Positions 8,625 through 16,705 of a stretch of 64,000 bases of DNA are shown piece after piece. The stretch is from Methylobacterium pseudosasicola (GTDB lineage: Bacteria; Pseudomonadota; Alphaproteobacteria; Rhizobiales; Beijerinckiaceae): the NCBI RefSeq assembly GCF_900114535.1, contig NZ_FOTK01000004.1, positions 62,001-126,000 on the forward strand. Reading direction: 5' to 3'. Each line of letters begins with the position of its first letter. Within the stretch, counting starts at the first letter, position 1. A program made the position numbers and the translations under genes. The notes under the pieces are model-generated. The model searched no databases. It was not told the origin of the DNA and saw only the letters and a program-made list of their open reading frames with translations.

Positions 8625-8954
8625 ATGCCGAAAGTCCGCGCAACCATCGCCGAACCCTCCGATGATCTGCCCATGGCTACGGCTTCGAGCGAGCCGAAGG
8701 GCAGCATCAACCTGCGGATCGAAGCGGGGACTCGCCAGCTCATCGACGACGCGGCAGCGCTCCTCGGGAAGACCCGCACCGAGTTCATGATCGAGAGTGC
8801 CCGGCGGCAGGCCGTCGACGTGCTGCTGGACCGGCGGCTATTCACCCTCGATCCGGAGGGTCACGATGCCTTCCTGCACGCTCTCGACGACCCGCCCCCG
8901 CCGGGACCAAAGCTCATGGCGCTGATGCGGCGGGTTCCGGCCTGGCGGCGGTGA
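8625..8954 (+). CDS. DUF1778-type antitoxin (TacA-like)
   Basis: A 109-residue protein whose central part, KGSINLRIEAGTRQLIDDAAALLGKTRTEF, is a ribbon-helix-helix DUF1778 motif as in TacA antitoxins; the Pro-rich C-terminal tail would wrap the toxin. Its stop overlaps the GTG start of an acetyltransferase gene, the normal TacA-TacT layout. RHH antitoxins repress their own promoter; a TTGACA at 8590-8595 could be the -35 of that promoter, with no clear -10. The start at 8625 has no visible Shine-Dalgarno; an in-frame ATG at 8673 would still retain the whole RHH domain. Confidence 0.8.
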   Translation: MPKVRATIAEPSDDLPMATASSEPKGSINLRIEAGTRQLIDDAAALLGKTRTEFMIESARRQAVDVLLDRRLFTLDPEGHDAFLHALDDPPPPGPKLMALMRRVPAWRR

Positions 8955-9478
8955 CGGACATTTCGAGGGCTGCCGAACCGGCCCTGTCGCCTCCCGAGCC
9001 ACTGACGGCGGATCATGACGTGTCGGCCTTCGATTGCGGCGAGCCGGCGCTGAACGAATGGCTGCGCCATCGAGCCCTGAAGAACGAGAGTCGATTTTCC
9101 CGCACCTATGTCGTCTGCCGGGGCAAACGGGTGGTCGCCTATGTCGGCATCGCGGCGGGCTCGGTGGAGCGGGGAGCGGCGCCGGGCAGGCTCCGTCGCA
9201 ATGCTCCCGATGTGATTCCAGTGTCGGTGATCGGACGGCTGGCGGTCAGCCGCGACCATGCGGGCCGAGGACTCGGCGCCGATCTGCTGGCGGACGCGCT
9301 GAGACGGATCGCCCTGGCCTCACGCAGCATCGGAATCGGCGCCGTTATGGTCCACGCCAAGGACGAGGCGGCCAAGCGCTTCTATCTGCGCTGCGCGGAG
9401 TTCATCGCGTATCCGGCCGACAGCCGGACCTTGTTCCTGCCGATCGAGACTGTGGTCGCGGCCTTCGGCGAGGATTAG
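8951..9478 (+). CDS. GNAT acetyltransferase toxin (TacT-like)
   Basis: A 175-residue GNAT-fold protein. The acetyl-CoA loop VSRDHAGRGLGADLL and the following VHAKDEAAKRFYLRCAEF are characteristic of TacT/AtaT-like toxins, which acetylate aminoacyl-tRNAs and block translation. The start is GTG at 8951, overlapping the antitoxin stop as GTGA, so the two are translationally coupled. Assignment as a toxin rests on family resemblance and pairing with a DUF1778 gene; a metabolic acetyltransferase is less likely given that pairing. Confidence 0.82.
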   Translation: MTDISRAAEPALSPPEPLTADHDVSAFDCGEPALNEWLRHRALKNESRFSRTYVVCRGKRVVAYVGIAAGSVERGAAPGRLRRNAPDVIPVSVIGRLAVSRDHAGRGLGADLLADALRRIALASRSIGIGAVMVHAKDEAAKRFYLRCAEFIAYPADSRTLFLPIETVVAAFGED

Positions 9479-9506
9479 GATCCCTGCCTTCCTGCGCGAG
9501 AACTCT

Positions 9507-9944
9507 TTGAGCCACCTCCTGCAATCCTGGCGCTTCTGGGCGCTCGCCGCCGCCGGCTTCGCGGCACTCACCGCGATCCTCGCCAAGGTCGGGGTCACGG
9601 GCGTGCAGTCGGATGTCGCGACCTTCGTGCGCACCCTGGTGATCGTCGCCTTCGCGGGAGCGATCGTTGTCGGCTCCGGCCAGACCGGGGGCCTCGTGCA
9701 GATCTCCGGCCGCAGCCTGGTCTTCCTGGTCCTGTCGGGGCTCGCCACCGGGGCGTCCTGGCTGTGCTATTTCCGGGCGCTGTCGCTGGGGGATGCCGCC
9801 CGGGTCGCACCGCTGGACAAGCTCAGCGTCGTGCTGGTCGCGCTCCTGGGGACCAGCCTGCTCGGCGAAACCCTGAGTCTGGCCGCCTGGGCCGGCGTCG
9901 CGCTGATCGCCGCCGGGGCCGCCCTGGTCGCCTCCGGCTGGTGA
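9507..9944 (+). CDS. Single-domain EamA (DMT superfamily) membrane protein
   Basis: A 145-residue integral membrane protein with about five hydrophobic segments and an EamA-like C-terminal half (LDKLSVVLVALLGTSLLGETLSLAAWAGVALIAAGAAL). It has one EamA unit instead of the usual two and probably works as a dimer, like other small DMT-family transporters. The only reasonable start is TTG at 9507, since no ATG or GTG precedes the first membrane segment. Substrate unknown. It begins 28 nt after the acetyltransferase gene, but a functional link is not implied. Confidence 0.78.
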   Translation: MSHLLQSWRFWALAAAGFAALTAILAKVGVTGVQSDVATFVRTLVIVAFAGAIVVGSGQTGGLVQISGRSLVFLVLSGLATGASWLCYFRALSLGDAARVAPLDKLSVVLVALLGTSLLGETLSLAAWAGVALIAAGAALVASGW

Positions 9945-10027
9945 TCGTCGCGCGCGATGAGCGCCGGCGCACCGATCCGTTTACCGATCGGGCGCATCCT
10001 GCGGGTCTCTTGCGAAGGAGACCTTCC

Positions 10028-10183
10028 ATGGAAGCGGTCTATCGCGGCTTCGAGACCTCGCTGCTCGGTCTCGCTCTCTGTCTCGGGCTCGGCGCCTGCC
10101 TGACGCTCGGCACCCCGCGAGTGTCGGGCGACGGGCTCGCCGTCACCCTGCCGATGCTCTCGGTGACGCTCGCCGGGCCCTGA
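10028..10183 (+). CDS. Small hypothetical protein with one hydrophobic segment
   Basis: A 51-codon gene starting MEAVYRGFETSLLG. A clear Shine-Dalgarno (AAGGAGA, spacing about 8 nt) precedes the ATG, and third codon positions are almost all G or C, as in real genes of this window. Residues 10-28 are hydrophobic. No family recognised; a short membrane-associated peptide is the most that can be said. Confidence 0.5.
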   Translation: MEAVYRGFETSLLGLALCLGLGACLTLGTPRVSGDGLAVTLPMLSVTLAGP

Positions 10184-10195
10184 ACCCCGGCGCTG

Positions 10196-10876
10196 TTACG
10201 CGCCGCGCCGCGTCGCGCGGAACATGAAGCCGCGCGCCTCCTCGTCCATCTCGGCCTTGAAGGCGTGGCGGCCCTTCAGTGCCTCGGCGGCCTGGGCGGC
10301 CGGGCGGGCGTTGATTGCGTCGAGGTGGCGCTTGACGTGCGGCAGGCTCGCGAAGGCATCCTCGCCGAGGGCGAACGGCACCATCCGGGCCCAGCCCCAC
10401 ACCGCGATATCGACGATCGTGTAGGTCTCGCCCAGCACATAAGGCCGGTCCGCGAGCCGCTGGTTCAGGATGTCCCAGTGGCGGCGCGCCTCGAAGGCGT
10501 AGCGCTCGGTGGCGTAGGCGCCGCCGTCGCGGGCGAAGTGGCGGAAATGGACGCCTTGGCCGGAGAACGGCCCGATGCCGGTGGCCACGAACATCAGCCA
10601 GGACAGCATCTCGCCCCGCACCGGCTCGCCCTCGGGCAGGAACAGGCCGGTCTTGCCCGCGAGGTAGAGCAGGATCGCGTTCGAATCGAACACCGTCACG
10701 TCGTCGTCGACGATGGTCGGCACCTTCCCGTTCGGATTGAGCGCCGTGTAGGCGGGATCGAACTGCTCGCCCTTGCGCGTGTCCACCGGCACCGGCTCGT
10801 AGGACAAGCCCATCTCCTCCAGGCAGAGGGCGACCTTCATCGGGTTGGGGCTGAGATTGTAGAAGAATCGAATCAC
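10196..10876 (-). CDS. Glutathione S-transferase family protein
   Basis: A 226-residue cytosolic GST. The N-terminal thioredoxin-like domain starts IRFFYNLSPNPMKVALCLEE and contains LNPNGKVPTIVDDD with the cis-proline, then FDSNAILLYLA for glutathione contact. The helical C-terminal domain follows with YTIVDIAVWGW, the conserved N-capping box region. The start is GTG at 10876, chosen because AGGGAG lies 6-11 nt upstream and it begins exactly at the first beta strand; a further-upstream ATG would add an unrelated 18 residues. The specific substrate is not predictable. Confidence 0.88.
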   Translation of the reverse strand: MIRFFYNLSPNPMKVALCLEEMGLSYEPVPVDTRKGEQFDPAYTALNPNGKVPTIVDDDVTVFDSNAILLYLAGKTGLFLPEGEPVRGEMLSWLMFVATGIGPFSGQGVHFRHFARDGGAYATERYAFEARRHWDILNQRLADRPYVLGETYTIVDIAVWGWARMVPFALGEDAFASLPHVKRHLDAINARPAAQAAEALKGRHAFKAEMDEEARGFMFRATRRGA

Positions 10877-10950
10877 GGCGCGCTCCCTGAACGGCCCTCG
10901 GACGGTCGTCCCGGGGCCGGCCTTGTACAAGCCGCGCCGGTGCGGGGCGG

Positions 10951-12438
10951 CTATTCCACCACGATTTTGTAGCTGCGGCCCGGCACCAGGGCGGCGCCGC
11001 GCTCCAGGCCGTTGAGCACGAGGAACCGGTCGAGCGCCCGGTCCGGCACCGCCATGCGGCGGGCTAGCTCCTCGGCGCTGGTCGAGCCGGCCTGGACCAC
11101 CTGCAGACGCAGGGGCCGCAGCACCGCCTCCTCGGGGGTGATCGCCCGCAGGCTCGCGACCCAGGGGCGGAAGGCCGGGTCGGGATCGGTGGCGCCCTTG
11201 GCGGCCATGATCATCCGGAAGGTGGTGTCATCGACCCGGATCGCCGCGAGGCGGAAGGTCCAGTCCTTGCCGCGCGACAGCGCGAAGGCCGCCGGGTGGC
11301 CCTCGACCTCCCGAGTCTCGAACCCGGCCGGGTCGAGGGCGTCGTTCCAGCTGCCCTTCAGCGCCACGTCGAGGGGCTGGCCGTCCTTGGCCTCGATCTG
11401 GTCGAACAGCAGACGCCGGTTGCCGTCCGGCGTGGTGCCGAGCACGGCCGAGCGGGTGTTCTCCAGGACGAACCCAGGCGGCACGTCGAAGGCGATGCCG
11501 AGCCCGGGATGGACGAAGCGGTGGCCGCGCACCGCGCCGTCCCGCGGGTTGTCGCCGTAGGGCAGGCCGTCCACCGCGGCGAGATACTGCGCCCGGTCGT
11601 CGGCGCCGATCCCCGGCGCCCCGATCCGGCGCGCCGCCCGGGTGACCTGGGTGATGCGCTCGGCGGTGCCCGGATGGGTCGCCAGCATGTCGGGCTCGCC
11701 GGTGCCGCCGCTGCCGGTCTTCAGGTTGGTGGAGCGGTTGAGCGCGGTGAGGAAGCGGCCGGCCGCGAAGGGATCGTAGCCGGCCTTGGCGAGGGTGCGG
11801 ACCCCGGTGGCGTCCGCCTCCAGCTCCTGCTCGCGGGAGAACCGGGCGAGCGCGAACCGCGACTGGTGCTGCAGCTGCGCGCCGGTATCGGGATCGTTCA
11901 GCACGTCGGCCACGACCCGGCTGACCAGGGCCGAGCGCAGCTCCAATTCGCTGCGGGCGGTGGCGTGGTTGAGGGTGACGTGCGCCATCTCGTGGGCGAG
12001 CACGGCAGCCACTTCGGAGGTGTCGCTTGCCAGTGCCACCAGCCCGCGGGTGACGTAGAGCCGCCCGTTCGGCAGCGCGAAGGCGTTGACCACGGGGGAG
12101 TCGAGCAGCGTCACCGCGTAGGCCTGGTCCGGCCGCTCGCTGGCCTTCACCAGCCGGTCCGTCACCTCCGTGAGCAGCCGCATCACGTTGGGCGCGCGCG
12201 CCTCGCCCCCGAAGGAGGCCACCAGCTTAAGGTGGTCGGCATCGGCGGCGCGCTCGCGCCCAGTGGTGCGCGGCGCCTCGGCCGGCACCCGGACCACGGC
12301 CGGCGTTACCGGGCCGGCAGCTTGGTCGGCCACGCAGGCGCCGAGGCCGATGGCCAGGAGGCTCGCCCCGGCCCAGGCCGATGCCATACCGCGCAAACGC
12401 CGCCTCACCACCCGAAATCGCTCCGTGATCCCGCCCAT
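10951..12438 (-). CDS. M48 family zinc metalloprotease, lipoprotein, with LysM-like C-terminus
   Basis: A 495-residue BepA/LoiP-like protease. The N-terminus has a hydrophobic stretch ending in the lipobox LGAC (Cys about residue 35), predicting a lipid-anchored periplasmic protein. HEMAH (about 149-153) is the zinc site and EQELEADATG supplies the third ligand. The long C-terminal part ends in a segment resembling a LysM or tail fold (VVQAGSTSAEELARRM...GRSYKIVV). Family members degrade or assist outer-membrane proteins. It begins 5 nt after the preceding thermonuclease-like gene, so the two are co-transcribed. An alternative start at Met 17 would also keep the signal. Confidence 0.87.
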   Translation of the reverse strand: MGGITERFRVVRRRLRGMASAWAGASLLAIGLGACVADQAAGPVTPAVVRVPAEAPRTTGRERAADADHLKLVASFGGEARAPNVMRLLTEVTDRLVKASERPDQAYAVTLLDSPVVNAFALPNGRLYVTRGLVALASDTSEVAAVLAHEMAHVTLNHATARSELELRSALVSRVVADVLNDPDTGAQLQHQSRFALARFSREQELEADATGVRTLAKAGYDPFAAGRFLTALNRSTNLKTGSGGTGEPDMLATHPGTAERITQVTRAARRIGAPGIGADDRAQYLAAVDGLPYGDNPRDGAVRGHRFVHPGLGIAFDVPPGFVLENTRSAVLGTTPDGNRRLLFDQIEAKDGQPLDVALKGSWNDALDPAGFETREVEGHPAAFALSRGKDWTFRLAAIRVDDTTFRMIMAAKGATDPDPAFRPWVASLRAITPEEAVLRPLRLQVVQAGSTSAEELARRMAVPDRALDRFLVLNGLERGAALVPGRSYKIVVE

Positions 12439-12443
12439 CGCGA

Positions 12444-13307
12444 TCAGCGCCGCAGCTCCCGTTCCCCCGTCGGCCCGGCCTCGCGCCGATCCGGCTCGCC
12501 CAGGATCTCGACCCCGTCGGCGTTGGCCTCCAGGGTCGGGCCGCGCCAGACCTCCAAGATGCCGCGGACCCGCACACGCCGCCCTTCGAGCGAAGCCGCA
12601 CTCAAACCACGGGCGCGCACCATTCGCCAAGTGCGTTTCGATACCGTGACCGTGAGCCCGTCCTCGCCGCGGGCCACGAAATCGAGATAGGTGCGGGCGC
12701 TGCGCTCGCCGACATGGCGGATGCGGCCCTCCACCACGACGAAGCGTCCCTCCCGCGCCCGCAACGCCGGGCCGTCACTGGCCTGGAGCACGGACTCGCG
12801 CCACAGGCCGAGCCGCTTCGCCCGGGCGGCGTCTTCCACCGTACGCAGGCCCGGGCGGCAGAGCGAATCACGTTCGTTCGCGTCCGCGAAGGCGAGCCCG
12901 GCCCCGATCAGGCCGCCGGCGAGGTCGATATCGGTGTCCGCCACCTGGATGTCGGCGTGCTCCCGGTCCCAGCGGTCGGGTGGCCCATGCGGGACAACGA
13001 CGAGGCTGTCGCCCCGCCGGGCATCGAGCCAGGCGCGCGCCGCCTCGGCGGTCTCCGGAGCATCCGGCCAGCGCAGAGAATCGAGCACGGCGCGAGCGCC
13101 GGAGGCGAGGCGGATCTCGCCGCGTAGCCCGATCCCTTCAAGGATCTCGGTGCGGGCCGGCCCAGGCCTGCACGCGGCGGCAGCCGGATCGGCGCGGGCC
13201 GGGGCGGCCGCGCCGAGGGTTATCAGCACCAGGGCCGCCGTCGTGCGGGCCGCCCAGTACCGTCGCCATTCCGCCGGCTCGCCGTCTGTCCGGATCATGA
13301 CAAGCAT
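12444..13307 (-). CDS. Exported thermonuclease-like (SNase-fold) protein
   Basis: A 287-residue protein with an N-terminal hydrophobic export segment (ALVLITLGAAAPARA). The first half resembles a staphylococcal-nuclease-like domain (SGARAVLDSLRWPD, PPDRWDREHADI, LIGAGLAFADA, ARAKRLGLWRE). The second half looks like an OB-type domain (FVVVEGRIRHVG...TYLDFVA...RRVRVRGILEVWRGPTLEA). Several catalytic positions of true nucleases are not obvious, so DNA cleavage is doubtful. It forms an operon with the downstream M48 lipoprotein. The start at 13307 or the ATG three codons later (13298) both preserve the signal. Confidence 0.75.
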   Translation of the reverse strand: MLVMIRTDGEPAEWRRYWAARTTAALVLITLGAAAPARADPAAAACRPGPARTEILEGIGLRGEIRLASGARAVLDSLRWPDAPETAEAARAWLDARRGDSLVVVPHGPPDRWDREHADIQVADTDIDLAGGLIGAGLAFADANERDSLCRPGLRTVEDAARAKRLGLWRESVLQASDGPALRAREGRFVVVEGRIRHVGERSARTYLDFVARGEDGLTVTVSKRTWRMVRARGLSAASLEGRRVRVRGILEVWRGPTLEANADGVEILGEPDRREAGPTGERELRR

Positions 13308-13390
13308 CTCGAGCGATCATGCTCCGGAACGGCTTCGCGCACACCGCGCGGTTGGCCTGTCCGGGTCTTGATGCTATGGGAATCGCGGTC

Positions 13391-13727
13391 GTCTCCGTAG
13401 CTCAGCTGGACAGAGCACAGGTTTCCTAAACGGTTACAATTGGGCGTCGCGCCGGGAAACCGCGCGGCGGATCCGCTCAAAGTCGGGGAAAGCTCCCGGC
13501 GCCGATGCATCGGCGCCCTGCCGATCCCGAGCCAAGCCCGCGCGGCGCGCCTGCGTCGACGGGAAGGTGTAGAGACTAGACGGGCGGCACCTACCGGTCG
13601 GGCGCGAGCACGACCCAGGGTGAAGGGATAGTCCAGGCCACGAACGCGGCCCGCAAGGGACGCGGCGGCGAAAGCCGAAGTGGTATGAAACCTGGGGTCG
13701 CAGGTTCGAGCCCTGCCGGGGACACCA
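13391..13727 (+). tRNA. tRNA-Arg(CCT) interrupted by a group I intron
   Basis: Exon 1 (13391-13427) starts GTCTCCGTAGCTCAG and ends with the anticodon CCT. Exon 2 (13688-13727) runs from the 3' side of the anticodon loop through the T arm GGTTCGAGCC to the acceptor and an encoded CCA. When the exons are joined, the anticodon arm is CAGGT-TTCCTAA-ACCTG, a perfect 5-bp stem with a 7-base loop. The acceptor stem pairs GTCTCCG with CGGGGAC (one G-U). The intron lies immediately 3' of the anticodon. This tRNA reads AGG codons. Alphaproteobacterial tRNA-Arg(CCT) genes with such introns are known, for example in Agrobacterium. Confidence 0.93.
13428..13687 (+). ncRNA. Group I (IC3-like) self-splicing intron in tRNA-Arg(CCT)
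   Basis: A 260-nt insertion after the last anticodon base. The upstream exon ends in T and the intron ends in G, the standard group I borders. The core AAGGTG-TAGAGACTAGACGG (13564-13583) and GATAGTCCAG (near 13627-13636) are nearly identical to the conserved core of the Azoarcus tRNA-Ile and other bacterial tRNA introns, and a GCGAAAGC tetraloop stem lies near the 3' end. It contains no open reading frame for a homing endonuclease and is therefore a minimal ribozyme. Confidence 0.92.
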
Positions 13728-13861
13728 GAATTCGGGCTGCCGCTGCGCAGTCGACACCGCGGCAAAACATTTACCGCAATGGTCACCCGCCGGTGACAGG
13801 AACTCGCTATGCGGTTAAGCTTCGCCGCCCGAAAATCGCGGCAGGAGTGGGCAAGTTCTTC

Positions 13862-14272
13862 ATGGCGGGTCAGAAAACCGATCAGCGTGACGTGTATGTC
13901 GGTCAACGCATCGCCGAGCAGCGCCGGAAGGCGTCGCTGACGCAGCGTCGCGTCGCGCAGAGTTTCGGAATGTCGGCAGCCCAGTTGCAGAAGTACGAGA
14001 AGGGCACCAACCGCATCAGCGCCGTCCATCTCGACATCTTCTCCCGGATGACCGGGGTGCCGATGGATTACTTCTTCAAGGGCATGCCGCGCACCGACGA
14101 CTTCACGGCGCCGGGCTTCTCCGAGCCGGATCAGGCGCCCCTGAGCGGGGGCACCGGCCTCCAGGGCTTGGCCGAGATCGTCGGCCGCCACATCACCGAG
14201 CATTTCTCCGAGGAAGCCCGCCGGGACGTCGCCGCCGCCATCCGGGCGCTCGACCACAAGCTGAACGGCTGA
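13862..14272 (+). CDS. XRE-family transcriptional regulator (PraR/PhrR-like)
   Basis: A 136-residue DNA-binding protein. Residues about 10-65 form a Cro/CI-type helix-turn-helix (GQRIAEQRRKASLTQRRVAQSFGMSAAQLQKYEKGTNRI), followed by VPMDYFFKGM and an acidic C-terminal tail. A regulator of this type directly upstream of metK is a recurring arrangement in Rhizobiales, where homologues are called PhrR or PraR; assigning the same role here is inference. The ATG at 13862 begins MAGQKTDQRDVYVGQRI; reading further upstream runs into the tRNA gene. Transcribed in the same direction as metK with a 168-nt gap. Confidence 0.85.
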   Translation: MAGQKTDQRDVYVGQRIAEQRRKASLTQRRVAQSFGMSAAQLQKYEKGTNRISAVHLDIFSRMTGVPMDYFFKGMPRTDDFTAPGFSEPDQAPLSGGTGLQGLAEIVGRHITEHFSEEARRDVAAAIRALDHKLNG

Positions 14273-14347
14273 GTGCTGAGTCGCGCCGCAAACGGACGTT
14301 TTTTCATCCATTTCGTACGTTATAGCGGATCCGTTCGGCGTTCCGCC

Positions 14348-14397
14348 TTGACCGTGGCGCAACCCGATGCGAGAACCCCGGCCCCATGAGGGGTCAA
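14348..14397 (+). promoter_or_regulatory. Possible structured leader of metK
   Basis: In the 168-nt gap before metK, TTGACC (14348-14353) is complementary to GGTCAA (14392-14397), and CCCC-ATGA-GGGG (14382-14393) forms a competing hairpin. Such overlap could allow alternative folds. It does not match a SAM riboswitch class that I can recognise by eye; treat as a candidate only. Confidence 0.25.
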
Positions 14398-14440
14398 ACG
14401 CCGCGATCGCGACGGCGTACCCGTAGCCGGGGTCCGTCCG

Positions 14441-15619
14441 ATGCCGCGTTCCAACTACCTGTTCACCAGTGAGTCGGTCTCCGAAGGCCATCCCGACAAG
14501 GTCAGCGACCGGATCTCCGATACAGTGGTCGATGCCTATATCGCGGCGATGCCGGAGGCCCGGCTCGGGGTCGAGACCCTGACCACCACCAACCGCGTCG
14601 TGATCGCGGGCGAGGTGCGCGGCCCGGATTCCGTGACGTTCAAGGACCTTGAGGAACTGACCCGCCAGGCCGTGAAGGAGATCGGCTACGAGCAGGACGG
14701 CTTCCACTGGAAGAACAACGAGGTCCAGATCTACCTGCACGCCCAGTCCGCCGACATCGCGCAGGGCGTCGACGCGGCCGGCAACAAGGACGAGGGCGCG
14801 GGCGACCAGGGCATCATGTTCGGCTACGCCGCCGACGAGACCCCGGAGCTGATGCCGGCGCCGCTGTTCTACGCCCACAAGATCCTCAAGGACCTCGCCG
14901 ACGCCCGCAAGAAGGGCGAGGGCGATGCCGGCAAGCTCGGGCCCGACGCCAAGAGCCAGGTCACGGTCCGCTACGAGAACGGCCGCCCGGTCGAGGCGAC
15001 CCAGATCGTGCTCTCCACCCAGCATCTCGACGAGTCCCTGGACTCGGCCGACGTGCGCGCCATCGTCGAGCCCTACATCCGGGCGGCCCTGCCGCAGGGC
15101 TGGGTCAACGAGGGCACCGTCTGGCACGTCAACCCGACCGGCAAGTTCGTGATCGGCGGCCCGGACGGCGATTGCGGTCTCACCGGCCGCAAGATCATCG
15201 TCGACACCTACGGCGGCGCGGCCCCGCATGGCGGCGGCGCGTTCTCCGGCAAGGATCCGACCAAGGTCGACCGCTCGGCCGCCTACGCGGCGCGCTACCT
15301 CGCCAAGAACGTGGTCGCGGCCGGCCTGGCCCACCGCGCCACGATTCAGCTCGCCTACGCGATCGGCGTCTCGAAGCCGCTGTCGATCTACGTGGACCTG
15401 CACGGCACCGGCCAGGTCGACGAGGCCAAGCTCGAATCCGTCCTGATGGACGCCATCGACCTGTCGCCGCGCGGCATCCGCACGGCGCTCGGCCTGAACA
15501 AGCCGATCTACGCCCGCACCGCGGCCTACGGCCATTTCGGCCGCGCCCCGGAGGCCGATGGCGGCTTCTCCTGGGAGCGCACCGACCTCGCCCAGAAGCT
15601 GAAGTCGGCCCTGTCGTAA
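14441..15619 (+). CDS. metK: S-adenosylmethionine synthase
   Basis: A 392-residue MetK that makes S-adenosylmethionine from methionine and ATP in the cytoplasm. Signatures [29 protein letters not shown] and [19 protein letters not shown] are all present and the length is typical. It starts with [20 protein letters not shown]. It sits between an XRE regulator and trmB, a methyltransferase that consumes its product. A strong intrinsic terminator follows, so trmB may be transcribed from its own promoter. Confidence 0.97.
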   Translation: MPRSNYLFTSESVSEGHPDKVSDRISDTVVDAYIAAMPEARLGVETLTTTNRVVIAGEVRGPDSVTFKDLEELTRQAVKEIGYEQDGFHWKNNEVQIYLHAQSADIAQGVDAAGNKDEGAGDQGIMFGYAADETPELMPAPLFYAHKILKDLADARKKGEGDAGKLGPDAKSQVTVRYENGRPVEATQIVLSTQHLDESLDSADVRAIVEPYIRAALPQGWVNEGTVWHVNPTGKFVIGGPDGDCGLTGRKIIVDTYGGAAPHGGGAFSGKDPTKVDRSAAYAARYLAKNVVAAGLAHRATIQLAYAIGVSKPLSIYVDLHGTGQVDEAKLESVLMDAIDLSPRGIRTALGLNKPIYARTAAYGHFGRAPEADGGFSWERTDLAQKLKSALS

Positions 15620-15648
15620 GACCGCCTGCGCTCTAGCGCTGAACACCC

Positions 15649-15695
15649 CGCCAGCGCGTCGTCCCCGATTCGGGACGGCGCGCTGGCGTTTTCTT
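15649..15695 (+). terminator. Strong intrinsic terminator after metK
   Basis: CGCCAGCGCG (15649-15658) pairs with CGCGCTGGCG (15679-15688), with an additional inner stem around GTCCCGATTCGGGAC-like sequence, followed by TTTTCTT. Confidence 0.85.
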
Positions 15696-15696
15696 G

Positions 15697-15780
15697 AGTC
15701 CCGGTTTCAAAAGGGCTTGGACCTTTTGCGGGTGCAGGGCAGAGCCCTGCTGCAGGGCCGCGAGCCCTTTGGAACCCCGT
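15697..15780 (+). repeat. Dispersed palindromic repeat, copy 1
   Basis: Contains GACCTTTTGCGGGTGCAGGG followed by CAGAGCCCTGCTG and a second inverted segment ending GAGCCCTTTGGAACCCC. It is clearly related to the elements at 29914-29996 (+) and 40495-40588 (-). It fills the gap between the metK terminator and trmB. Confidence 0.75.
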
Positions 15781-15814
15781 CCGCGCCCGGGCGCGGACGA
15801 TGCGTTGGTAGCCG

Positions 15815-16549
15815 ATGTCTGACCTGAACGGACGGCCCGGTCACGAGGCCGACGAGCCGGAGCGCGCCTTCTTCGGGCGGCGCAAAGGCAAGCGCCTGCG
15901 CGGGTTGCAGGAGCGGCGGCTCGCCGAACTGCTTCCGGCTCTGCGGGTCGACCTGCCGCCGGACGACCGGCCGCTCGATCCGCGCACGCTGTTCCCGGCG
16001 CTCGACGGCGCCCCGGAGGAGGTCTGGCTGGAGATCGGCTTCGGCGGCGGCGAGCACCTCGCCGCCCAGGCCGAGGCGCATCCCCGCATCGGCATCATCG
16101 GGGCCGAGCCCTTCGTCAACGGCGTGGTCAAGCTGCTCGCCGCGATCGAGGCGCGGGGTCTGCGCAATGTCCGCATCCGCGACGAGGACGTCACCGCCCT
16201 GCTGGCACGCCTGCCGGAGGCCTGCCTGGACCGGGTCTACCTGCTCTATCCCGACCCGTGGCCGAAGCGCCGCCAGCGCAAGCGTCGCTTCGTGTCGGAC
16301 GCCTCGCTCGCGGAGATCGGCCGGGTCTTGAAGGAGGGCGGCCTGTTCCGCTTCGCCAGCGACATCGACGATTACGCTGGCTGGACCCTGGTCCGGGCCG
16401 CCCGCTGCCCGGTCCTGACCTGGACGGCGACACAAGCACGGGACTGGACCGAGCCCTTCGCGGGCTGGCCCGGGACACGCTACGAGGCGAAGGCGCTGGC
16501 GGCGGGCCGTCGCCCGACCTATCTGGAGTTCGTGCGCCGACCGCGCTGA
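15815..16549 (+). CDS. trmB: tRNA (guanine-N7-)-methyltransferase
   Basis: A 244-residue TrmB that places m7G at position 46 of tRNAs using SAM. The SAM-binding loop EIGFGGGEHLAA, the family motif IGAEPFVNGVVKLL and YLLYPDPWPKRRQRKRRF (acidic and basic catalytic region) are evident. Length matches alphaproteobacterial TrmB. It lies 195 nt after metK, separated by a terminator and a dispersed repeat, so it probably has its own promoter. Confidence 0.95.
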   Translation: MSDLNGRPGHEADEPERAFFGRRKGKRLRGLQERRLAELLPALRVDLPPDDRPLDPRTLFPALDGAPEEVWLEIGFGGGEHLAAQAEAHPRIGIIGAEPFVNGVVKLLAAIEARGLRNVRIRDEDVTALLARLPEACLDRVYLLYPDPWPKRRQRKRRFVSDASLAEIGRVLKEGGLFRFASDIDDYAGWTLVRAARCPVLTWTATQARDWTEPFAGWPGTRYEAKALAAGRRPTYLEFVRRPR

Positions 16550-16705
16550 GCTCCGGAGCGCACGCGGTCTCGCCGAGCCGCCGTCCTCTGCGGTGCAGTG
16601 CGGACGGGTCGCCGCAGCCGGGCGGGACGCCTTGCAACGGTCACGCTCGGGCGCCATCCTGAGCTGCCTTCGCGGTCGGGACCGCGGCAGGGGGGTATCT
16701 CGTGC

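Noticed and set aside
14273..14440. SAM-II riboswitch before metK
   Set aside because: I could not align the region with the conserved SAM-II core; listed only as an unclassified structured-leader candidate.
13295..15646. A 783-codon open frame on the minus strand across the tRNA gene, the XRE regulator and metK
   Set aside because: It is antisense to metK and the XRE gene, crosses a tRNA and intron, and its translation shows no family features. Long antisense frames are expected in very GC-rich genes.
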